From contig JACQAK010000013.1 in assembly GCA_016194985.1 (NCBI GenBank), forward strand, positions 1 through 64,000: a stretch of DNA of 64,000 nucleotides. The letters run 5' to 3'. The stretch is from Bacteroidota bacterium. Lineage in GTDB: Bacteria > Bacteroidota > Bacteroidia > B-17B0 > Aurantibacillaceae. The translations under genes were made by a program, and so were the position numbers. This document shows positions 1 to 6,582 of this stretch, one piece after another. The notes below the pieces were generated by a model. That model was not told where the DNA came from, did no database searches, and was given only the letters and a program-made list of their open reading frames with translations. The stretch's first letter is position 1; each line of letters begins with the position of its first letter.

Positions 1-1107
1 ACTCATCAGTTTCAATAATAGCTCACTCTTTTCTACATCTTTTATTTTCAGACTTAACAGCCTGCTTGTAACATTATCCAAAACATAAGTAGCAGCTACT
101 ATTTCCTTATCAATATTTTCATAACTCTCATTTTTAATATTATATAAAGCACTGTCGTTAAGCATTTCCCAAGCCTGCTCGTTTAATTCACGCTGTTCTT
201 TTATCTGCTGCTGACTAACGTTTTTATAAAACAAGCCTACGTCATTCAGGGTGATGCCTTCTATCATATCAGGATTATCAGGAAGTTCCTCGTAACCGCG
301 AATACTCTCTGCATCCTGATGTTTAATGCCATTTAAGATAGAGCTGCTGTCTACATTTGAACAACCGGTGAGGGTAATCTCATTTAGTTGAACATCCACA
401 TCAAACAACGACTGTTGACTGAACAACTGCTTGGAAAATAAATGAGCAGAGGCATGATTGAAATAAATTTGTGTATTCTGCTCTCCGTTTTCTTTTATCA
501 GATCCAGATAGGTTTTATTTTTAGCCAGAGATCCCTCCTTATTCAATTCCAGACAGTTTTGCAAAAGGCCCAGGTCCGAACTCACGTATACGATTCCATC
601 TTTATAACACACTAACCACTTCTGCTTGTTGTTTACAAAAGAAAATGCTTCAAATGATGATACAGAGGGGTCCTTTGTAAACACTTTGGTAAAAAAATCA
701 ACAAACACTCCTTCGTTATTTTTTTCTTTTACTTTAAAAAGTATTAAATGCTCCGTCATTTTTTCTTTCTTTATAAATGCCCAGTACACCGAGTTTCCGG
801 AAACAACATCCGTAATCTCCGGAGAGGAATGTACCAGTGAATCTAAAAAACGTATGCCATTTTGTGCTACCTGCATGGAAGTATTACTCAACAAAGCATT
901 CCAGATCAAATTTTGGCGGGTTAACTGAGACACCAGTTCCGAACAATTCTTTGTTTCAATAAGACAGGACACCTCTGTCGGAATATGTTCCAAGACTAAT
1001 GCATCCGGGGCTTTACTTTCTTTTAACCGAAAATAGCCCCATATAGCAATAGCTATCGAAGCTGCAATAAATACATAAAATCCTATTTTCCTTAGTAAAA
1101 ACACCAC
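1..1107 (-). CDS. Membrane-anchored hypothetical protein, 3' end cut by window
   Basis: An open frame runs leftwards from a GTG codon at 1107 to base 1 without a stop (369 codons). An in-frame TAA lies just upstream of the start region, and no ATG is available near it, so GTG is the best choice. Residues about 8-24 form one hydrophobic membrane segment (IGFYVFIAASIAIAIWGYF) followed by a polar extracytoplasmic region, so this looks like a bitopic inner-membrane protein facing the periplasm. I do not recognise a catalytic motif. The overall look (N-terminal anchor, long alpha/beta region mentioning itself in no known motif) resembles DUF3352-type envelope proteins, but that is only an impression. 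The neighbouring glycosyltransferase reads in the same direction 76 bp upstream, so the two may be co-transcribed. Confidence 0.75.
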   Translation of the reverse strand, partial: MVFLLRKIGFYVFIAASIAIAIWGYFRLKESKAPDALVLEHIPTEVSCLIETKNCSELVSQLTRQNLIWNALLSNTSMQVAQNGIRFLDSLVHSSPEITDVVSGNSVYWAFIKKEKMTEHLILFKVKEKNNEGVFVDFFTKVFTKDPSVSSFEAFSFVNNKQKWLVCYKDGIVYVSSDLGLLQNCLELNKEGSLAKNKTYLDLIKENGEQNTQIYFNHASAHLFSKQLFSQQSLFDVDVQLNEITLTGCSNVDSSSILNGIKHQDAESIRGYEELPDNPDMIEGITLNDVGLFYKNVSQQQIKEQRELNEQAWEMLNDSALYNIKNESYENIDKEIVAATYVLDNVTSRLLSLKIKDVEKSELLLKLMS

Positions 1108-1183
1108 ATCTAATGTAATAGAATTTAGCAGCTGAATTTATGACTCCGGTCAGAGTTATGAAACTATAATTGTGAATTGGCTT

Positions 1184-2209
1184 TTAAAAAGTAAATGCTT
1201 TCAACTCCTTTTGTAACATGACCTCAGCCCCAAATTTATGGGCCCAGTAATTTGCCAGGTAAACCTGTTCGCCCTGTCCTGGAGTAGGAATTAAAATGCA
1301 GTTTTTTTGATTCAGGTGATGCAAGTCCATAAGCGTACTGTAGCCGCTTCGGCAAATAACCGTATTAGCACCTCTTATTAATTGACTTAATTTCAGGGCA
1401 TCAGGCATATCAACCAAGCATACATTTGCATTAGTGCGGGTTGCCAAGTGTTGTTTGGTTCCTCGCACAAAACAAATTTTCTTATGGGTATTATTTGCTT
1501 TTTCGATCAGTAGACTCTCTAAATCTGTTCTTAGTGGCTCCGGACCTGATAGCAGACACAGGTAATCAAATCTTTCTGACACATCACTGTTATGAGGCAA
1601 GCGACTTAACGGGCCAATATAACGAACGTTCTCTAGTTCCTTGCTCCTCGATAATAGTCCGGCCAAACAATCATTCTCCTTTTCATAATCAGGAACCCAA
1701 ACGCTATTAAATTGTTTGATATAATGGTGATGTATTTTATCAGCCATCCGGGAAAGCGTTCCGGCCTTTACCTGCAATTGATGGGTTATATAAATACATT
1801 CAACCTCTTTGCTGCTCAATCCAAACCGATTATCACTGATAACTACATCAATATGATGCTCTTTAATTAATCGTTTCAATTGTTGCCGTTCCTTTTTTAT
1901 AACAGCAGCAATCCTTGGGGCATTGAGGATTAATTTAAGGCTTAACGGAAAATTACTTGAGTAGGTAATGTTATAGGGTTCTATTTCCACTTTTGTAAGC
2001 TGAGGAAATTCTTCACTGAAAATAAAAGCCGTTGTTTTTGTTACGCCTAAAATCACCACATTGTGTTCCATTAATTGTCTGATCAACGGAACACAGCGGG
2101 TAGCATGCCCTAGGCCCCAATCGAGGGCTGAAATAAATATGGTTTTGTTTTTAAAGATGTTACAAATTAAGTAAAAAAATTGATGATTAAAATTAACTTT
2201 GTAAAGCAT
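1184..2209 (-). CDS. MurG-like glycosyltransferase (GT-B fold)
   Basis: The protein (about 341 aa from the ATG at 2209) begins its conserved part with ALDWGLGHATRCVPLIRQL, the glycine-rich N-terminal loop of GT-B sugar transferases of the MurG/UDP-glycosyltransferase type. The C-terminal half has the nucleotide-sugar site pattern VICRSGYSTLMDL followed by PTPGQGEQVYLA, equivalent to the GG.GT..E and Q..NA region of MurG. It therefore probably transfers a sugar from a nucleotide donor to a lipid or envelope acceptor, but the substrate cannot be read. A longer frame reaches 2251 but would overlap uvrC by over 40 bp. Homologues usually start a few residues before the ISALDWG motif, so even the chosen start may be slightly long. 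It is divergent from uvrC with essentially no intergenic space. Confidence 0.8.
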   Translation of the reverse strand: MLYKVNFNHQFFYLICNIFKNKTIFISALDWGLGHATRCVPLIRQLMEHNVVILGVTKTTAFIFSEEFPQLTKVEIEPYNITYSSNFPLSLKLILNAPRIAAVIKKERQQLKRLIKEHHIDVVISDNRFGLSSKEVECIYITHQLQVKAGTLSRMADKIHHHYIKQFNSVWVPDYEKENDCLAGLLSRSKELENVRYIGPLSRLPHNSDVSERFDYLCLLSGPEPLRTDLESLLIEKANNTHKKICFVRGTKQHLATRTNANVCLVDMPDALKLSQLIRGANTVICRSGYSTLMDLHHLNQKNCILIPTPGQGEQVYLANYWAHKFGAEVMLQKELKAFTF

Positions 2210-4026
2210 TGGAATCATTTTCAGAACATATACAAAGTATTCTAAAAACATTACCTGAATCTCCCGGCGTGTATCGTTATTACGACGCTGATAATAATTT
2301 ACTCTATGTTGGGAAAGCCAAAAATCTGAAAAAACGCGTTACCTCTTATTTTACCAAAGAGCATGATACATACAGGTTACGGGTCATGGTCAAAAAAATT
2401 GCGGATATCAAAACCATTAAAGTTGATACCGAAATGGATGCTCTTATTTTAGAAAATAACCTGATCAAGAGCCTTACGCCTAAGTACAATATCATGTTAC
2501 GGGATGATAAAACCTATCCCTGGATCATGATAAAAAATGAGCGTTTTCCAAGAATATATCACACACGGCAAATTAAAAAAGACGGTGCTGAATATTATGG
2601 CCCCTATCCGTCGGTTACAACCATGTATATTTTACTGGACCTCATCAAACAACTTTACCCTTTGCGTACTTGTACGTTAGATCTGAGCCAGGAAAATATT
2701 GCCGGTAAAAAATTCAAAGCCTGTTTGGAATTTCAAATTGGCAGATGTAAAGCCCCCTGCATTGGCAATCAAAGTCTGGAAGAATACGACCGTGGGGTTA
2801 ACCACATCCGTGAAATTATTAAAGGCGATATTAATTTTGCTATCCGTGATTTAAAAAAATTAATGCTGGAGCATGCCGAAAAACTTGAATTTGAGCAGGC
2901 TGCCAACATTAAAAAGAAAATTGAATTACTGGAAAAATACCAAAGCAAATCTACTATTGTTCATCCTTCGATTACAGATACCGATGTATTTACCATTTTA
3001 AGTGATGAGAAAACAGCCTATGTCAATTATTTTAAAGTGATGAATGGCACCATTGTTCAGGCACAAACACTGGAACTAAAAAAGAAACTTGACGAAACAG
3101 ATGAAGAAATGCTGGTATTTGCTATTAATGAGATTCGAATCCGATATAACTCTTTAAGTAAAGAAATTTTTGTACCCTTTGAGCCTGAGCTGGTGTTTGA
3201 AAATGCGAAATACGTGGTTCCAAAAATAGGCGACAAAAAACATTTGATGGACTTATCTTTCAAAAATGCCGAATCCTATAAGAAAGAGCGCGAAAAACAA
3301 TTAGCCATCATTGATCCTGAGCGTCACACCGATCGCATCATGCAGCAAATGATGAAAGACCTTCGTATGAAAGAAGAGCCCCGCCGCATTGAAGGTTTTG
3401 ACAACTCCAATATTCAGGGAGATTATGCCGTAAGTGCCATGCCAGTGTTTATCGACGGTAAACCGGCAAAAAAAGAATACCGGCATTTTAATGTAAAAAC
3501 CGTTGTGGGTCCTGATGACTTTGCCACGATGGAAGAAGTGATCTATCGTCGTTATTCCAGAGTATTAGAAGAAGGCCTTCCTATGCCTCAGCTTATTGTG
3601 ATTGATGGTGGCAAGGGGCAACTGGGTGCGGCTATTATCAGTTTGCGAAAACTGGGATTAATGGGAAAAGTAACGGTAATCGGTATTGCCAAACGTTTGG
3701 AAGAAATTTATTTTCCCGGAGATCCGGTTCCTATGTACCTTGACAAACGCTCTGAGACTTTAAAAATTATTCAACAAATCCGGGATGAAGCCCATCGTTT
3801 TGGGATCACGCACCATCGTAATAAACGAAGCCGCGAAACCTTTAAAACAGAGCTCTCCGAAATAAAAGGCATTAGCGATAAAACGGCTCAAAAATTACTC
3901 ACAGAATTAAAATCCGTAAAAGGCATCAAAGAAGCGACTTTAGCAGAGTTGTCGGCTATTATTGGCAACTCCAAGGCAAATTTAGTGTATGAGTTTTTCA
4001 GGAAACAAGCTGATGGTTTAGTATAA
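2209..4026 (+). CDS. uvrC: Excinuclease ABC subunit C
   Basis: UvrC makes the dual incisions around bulky DNA lesions within the UvrABC nucleotide excision repair complex in the cytoplasm. The 605-aa product has the full family architecture. An N-terminal GIY-YIG nuclease spans residues about 15-95 (GVYRYY and LYVGKAKNLKKRV), and a Cys-containing linker follows (CLEFQIGRCKAPC). A UVR domain lies near 215-245 (LEFEQAANIKKKIELLEKY). The RNase H-like 3'/5' nuclease has GFDNSNIQG near 396 and IDGGKGQL near 465, and a tandem helix-hairpin-helix DNA-binding end lies near 550-600. Length is normal for the family. The start is a TTG codon at 2209, required because the conserved LPESPGVY block begins 14 residues later and no ATG precedes it in frame. 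Confidence 0.97.
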   Translation: MESFSEHIQSILKTLPESPGVYRYYDADNNLLYVGKAKNLKKRVTSYFTKEHDTYRLRVMVKKIADIKTIKVDTEMDALILENNLIKSLTPKYNIMLRDDKTYPWIMIKNERFPRIYHTRQIKKDGAEYYGPYPSVTTMYILLDLIKQLYPLRTCTLDLSQENIAGKKFKACLEFQIGRCKAPCIGNQSLEEYDRGVNHIREIIKGDINFAIRDLKKLMLEHAEKLEFEQAANIKKKIELLEKYQSKSTIVHPSITDTDVFTILSDEKTAYVNYFKVMNGTIVQAQTLELKKKLDETDEEMLVFAINEIRIRYNSLSKEIFVPFEPELVFENAKYVVPKIGDKKHLMDLSFKNAESYKKEREKQLAIIDPERHTDRIMQQMMKDLRMKEEPRRIEGFDNSNIQGDYAVSAMPVFIDGKPAKKEYRHFNVKTVVGPDDFATMEEVIYRRYSRVLEEGLPMPQLIVIDGGKGQLGAAIISLRKLGLMGKVTVIGIAKRLEEIYFPGDPVPMYLDKRSETLKIIQQIRDEAHRFGITHHRNKRSRETFKTELSEIKGISDKTAQKLLTELKSVKGIKEATLAELSAIIGNSKANLVYEFFRKQADGLV

Positions 4027-4060
4027 TATGGGCGCATTTATGCAAAAAGGCAGCATAAAT

Positions 4061-4256
4061 CAGGCTTTCCGTTGCAATCTTTTTGTAAAGGAGGCACAAA
4101 AAGGATTTTCACTACAATCCTTTGCGCAGCGTTAACTTAAATTTAAAGTAATTATTTCTTACTAAAGTTATAGCCGCGTGAGGGATGCAAACGAAAATCC
4201 TTTTGCTGGGTACTGAGCTTGTCGAAGTGCCTGCAAAAGATTGGAGTGGCAGCCCG
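4061..4256. repeat. Interspersed-repeat cluster with inverted arms
   Basis: The uvrC-gmk spacer holds two inverted copies of one motif. CAGGCTTTCCGTTGCAATCT at 4061-4080 (continuing TTTTG) matches the reverse complement of 4234-4256 at most positions. Between them lies the 16-17 base motif ACTGAGCTTGTCGAAGT (4212-4228). From memory, this motif and the CAATCTTTTG-type element recur between genes in many Bacteroidota genomes. A smaller perfect stem (AAAGGATT/AATCCTTT, 4096-4119) sits between uvrC and the second copy. The stretch has no coding potential that I trust. Confidence 0.6.
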
Positions 4257-4304
4257 ACCCCGCTGCCTCTTTTGCGGGGGCATGCCCAAATAAAAAAAAA
4301 CTAT

Positions 4305-4312
4305 TATCTTTG
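4305..4312 (+). promoter_or_regulatory. -7 box of gmk
   Basis: TATCTTTG matches the Bacteroidota sigma-ABfr -7 consensus TAnnTTTG exactly and ends only 3 bases before the gmk ATG at 4316. A transcript started about 7 bases downstream would be leaderless or nearly so. No well-spaced -33 TTTG is visible. Confidence 0.5.
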
Positions 4313-4315
4313 CCC

Positions 4316-4888
4316 ATGGAAAACGGCAAACTTATTATATTTTCTGCGCCATCCGGCTCTGGTAAAACCACTATTGTGCGTCATTTACTAAAAACCTTTC
4401 CTGATAAACTGGAGTTTTCGATTTCCGCTACCAGCCGCCCAAAACGTGGTGTGGAAGAAAATGGAAAAGATTACCATTACCTTAGCGTTGAAGAATTTAA
4501 GCGTAAAATTGATAATAAGGAATTCTTAGAATGGGAAGAAGTGTATGCCGGTACCCATTACGGTACCTTAAGAAGTGAAGTAGATCGTATCTGGGCCAAA
4601 GGGAAACATGTTATTTTTGATATTGACGTAGAAGGCGGCCTGAATCTTAAAAAACAGTTTGGTGATAAGGCGCTGGCGGTATTTGTGATGCCTCCCAGCA
4701 TTAAAATATTGGAAGAACGTTTGAATTCCCGCAGTACCGACAGCCCTGAAAGTATTGCCCGTAGGGTAGAAAAAGCCGAAAAGGAGCTTAAAACAGCCGA
4801 TTTATTTGATGTTTTTATCCTGAATGAGGTGTTGGAAGACGCCCTTGCAAAAGCCGAAAAGGTAGTAAGCGAGTTTTTAGTGAAATAA
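4316..4888 (+). CDS. gmk: Guanylate kinase
   Basis: Gmk phosphorylates GMP to GDP with ATP, an essential cytosolic step in guanine nucleotide supply. The 190-aa protein opens with the family N-terminus, [15 protein letters not shown], whose P-loop spans residues 12-19. The GMP-binding region follows, with [20 protein letters not shown] and [15 protein letters not shown], then the lid with [17 protein letters not shown]. An in-frame extension to 4241 reads through repeat sequence and is not part of homologues, so the start is placed at 4316. It follows uvrC after a 289-bp repeat-containing spacer and has its own -7 box. Confidence 0.96.
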   Translation: MENGKLIIFSAPSGSGKTTIVRHLLKTFPDKLEFSISATSRPKRGVEENGKDYHYLSVEEFKRKIDNKEFLEWEEVYAGTHYGTLRSEVDRIWAKGKHVIFDIDVEGGLNLKKQFGDKALAVFVMPPSIKILEERLNSRSTDSPESIARRVEKAEKELKTADLFDVFILNEVLEDALAKAEKVVSEFLVK

Positions 4889-5083
4889 TTTCCTTTTCAA
4901 CCCAAAATCATGTTAGTATTTTCTTGTTTTAAATTGGGTAACCGATTTTTTATTTAATTTTAATTAATTGATTATCAGTGTATTATAAAATAATTACTTT
5001 TTTCGTTCTTTTTTTGGGTTACTATTTTAAAGTTTCGGTATAAATGGTCAAATAACAACAAACAACTTAAAAAAATTAAAAAA

Positions 5084-5326
5084 ATGACAAAATTATTTTC
5101 AATTATCGCAGTAGCTATCATCGCTACAACTGTAGTATCTTGTGGACCTTCAGCTGAAGAAAAAGCAAAAATCGAAGAACAAGCAAAACATACTGCTGAT
5201 TCTATCTCTGCTGCTTTATCTGCTAGCTTAGAAGGTGCAATGAACGAAGCTACTGCTGATACAACTGCAGCTGCTGCAACTACTGAAACTGCTGCTGCAG
5301 CTCCAGCTGAAGAAGCAAAGCACTAA
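5084..5326 (+). CDS. Small Ala-rich lipoprotein
   Basis: This is an 80-aa lipoprotein. Residues 1-19 are a signal peptide ending in the lipobox VVSC, with Cys20 the predicted lipidation site. The mature part is a charged helix (AEEKAKIEEQAKHTADSIS) followed by an Ala/Thr/Glu-rich tail, so it is probably a small surface or periplasmic lipoprotein. Codon choice is strikingly uniform (GCT for Ala, GAA for Glu, ACT for Thr), and the 5' leader is A-rich (AACTTAAAAAAATTAAAAAA), both typical of a highly expressed gene. It is a paralogue of the 68-aa gene at 5614. Function is unknown. Confidence 0.8.
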   Translation: MTKLFSIIAVAIIATTVVSCGPSAEEKAKIEEQAKHTADSISAALSASLEGAMNEATADTTAAAATTETAAAAPAEEAKH

Positions 5327-5351
5327 GAATTTGTGTTTAGTTAGTTAGGAA

Positions 5352-5385
5352 AAGTCCACGTGTCTATGATACGTGGGCTTTTTAT
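5352..5385 (+). terminator. Intrinsic terminator after the 80-aa lipoprotein gene
   Basis: AAGTCCACGT pairs with ACGTGGGCTT across a 9-base loop and is followed by a T-run. It lies 25 bases after the lipoprotein stop codon. Confidence 0.85.
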
Positions 5386-5389
5386 TTAT

Positions 5390-5511
5390 AAATACCTCCT
5401 ATAAATTCTAATCTCTGCGTTACACCAAAAAATTATCCTCTTCATTAACGCCAGTTAACTCATTGATAATTTTTTGATAAGCCTTGATCTTAGAATTTAT
5501 AAGAGGTATTT
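5390..5511. repeat. Nested 122-bp palindrome between paralogous lipoprotein genes
   Basis: Three nested inverted repeats share one centre. The outer arms are 5390-5411 and 5490-5511, 22 bases with one mismatch. The middle arms are CAAAAAATTATC (5426-5437) and its perfect complement (5465-5476). The inner arms are TTAAC/GTTAA around GCCA. The left half also resembles, as a direct repeat, the promoter region of the next gene (about 5540-5590, TTCTAAT...AAAAAATTATC). It could form a cruciform or a long structured RNA; it has no coding frame. Confidence 0.7.
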
Positions 5512-5575
5512 ACTTTCAGTACATATTAGTATTTAATTTTATAAATAATTCTAATTTCTTTATTCAACAAAAAAT

Positions 5576-5583
5576 TATCTTTA
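5576..5583 (+). promoter_or_regulatory. -7 box of the 68-aa lipoprotein gene
   Basis: TATCTTTA is one base off the TAnnTTTG consensus and lies 30 bases upstream of the ATG at 5614, giving a leader of about 20-25 bases. Confidence 0.4.
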
Positions 5584-5613
5584 CATTAGACCTATAAATT
5601 AGTAATCTACCAT

Positions 5614-5820
5614 ATGAAAAAAGCATCTATCATTCTATCGGCTACACTTTTAACTTTAGCATTCGTTAAATGTAAACCTGCAGCGGAAGACCGATTTAAA
5701 ATGCATGAAAATGCCAAACGTATTTCAGATTCTATTGGAAGAACCATTGATGCAGCGATGGCAGAAGTAGCCATTCAACCCAAAGCGGTAGCTGATACCA
5801 CCAAGCCTAAGGCAAAATAA
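5614..5820 (+). CDS. Small putative lipoprotein, paralogue of the 80-aa gene
   Basis: The 68-aa product has an N-terminal hydrophobic signal and a Cys at the expected place (LAFVKC), although Lys before Cys is unusual for a lipobox. Its body, PAAEDRFKMHENAKRISDSI, aligns with PSAEEKAKIEEQAKHTADSI of the upstream lipoprotein, so the two arose by tandem duplication. The Ala-rich tail is shortened and the codon bias is weaker, suggesting lower expression. Function is unknown. Confidence 0.7.
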   Translation: MKKASIILSATLLTLAFVKCKPAAEDRFKMHENAKRISDSIGRTIDAAMAEVAIQPKAVADTTKPKAK

Positions 5821-5823
5821 TTT

Positions 5824-6582
5824 CTAAAATTTTATTGATAACCCATTTTTGAAGGAATATACCAGATCCGGTATATCTACAGGCTGTCTTGTGTCGTACA
5901 ACATATTAAATGTTGACTTAAAATTTAAATGCTTATTGATATGGATCTCTAAGCCACTGTCATTGGCAATTCTGTAATCAGATGTGTTTTCCAAATTAGG
6001 CTGATAGAATGTGGTAGTGGTAAAATCCACACTCTTTAAAATTGTAAATGAACCTGTCAGATACGCACTAATTCTGTGTTCGTACAAATTCACATTATCA
6101 TTCATGATATCATCATACTCATACATATAAAGGGCAGCTGCATAAATACGGGCATTTTCTTTTTTCAGCAATTTAAAACGGGGGCCTGCTCCCAGCAAAT
6201 ACCTGAAATCCAGCTTCAACACCGGGTTATATTGTGTTTGAGTAAAGGCTTCCATCGTTAGCCATTTACTTACTTTATAGTTATACCTAAAATGCTGGTA
6301 ACCCGCATTCGCAAAATCGGTATTACCGGCTTTGATGAAATTCAGATCATTCAATAAAATAAAGCGGCTTTTGTTTTTTTGATACTGCACACGCATGGCA
6401 TTAGAAAATTGAAGCACCTGTTGCGTGTTATTATAAATATTAAAATTAAAATCAACATTACCGATCCATCCATTGGTATCATTCAAAAAGCGTTTATTTT
6501 CGATATTAATGACCTGTGCATTAATAGTAACCGACAAGAAAAAAAAGCATGCAATAAAAAATTTAGAAATCAACCTTAACAT
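5824..6582 (-). CDS. DUF481-like outer-membrane beta-barrel protein
   Basis: The 252-aa product starts with a signal peptide (FFIACFFFLSVTINAQ) and continues as alternating amphipathic strands, ending in SIKF with a C-terminal Phe as in outer-membrane barrels. The repeating pattern of R-Y-Q-H-F-R-Y and R-Y-L-L-G-A-G-P segments is typical of DUF481/YdiY-type proteins, whose role is not well defined. Its start codon lies inside the 3' end of the TonB-dependent receptor gene (20-bp overlap), so translation is probably coupled and it may act with that receptor. Confidence 0.7.
   Translation of the reverse strand: MLRLISKFFIACFFFLSVTINAQVINIENKRFLNDTNGWIGNVDFNFNIYNNTQQVLQFSNAMRVQYQKNKSRFILLNDLNFIKAGNTDFANAGYQHFRYNYKVSKWLTMEAFTQTQYNPVLKLDFRYLLGAGPRFKLLKKENARIYAAALYMYEYDDIMNDNVNLYEHRISAYLTGSFTILKSVDFTTTTFYQPNLENTSDYRIANDSGLEIHINKHLNFKSTFNMLYDTRQPVDIPDLVYSFKNGLSIKF

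Noticed and set aside
626-928. 100-aa rightward frame
   Set aside because: It opposes the continuous 369-codon leftward frame at the window start and has no start signal.
4185-4391. Small frames in the uvrC-gmk spacer and gmk N-terminal extension
   Set aside because: They are made of interspersed repeat sequence; homologous guanylate kinases begin at the 4316 ATG.
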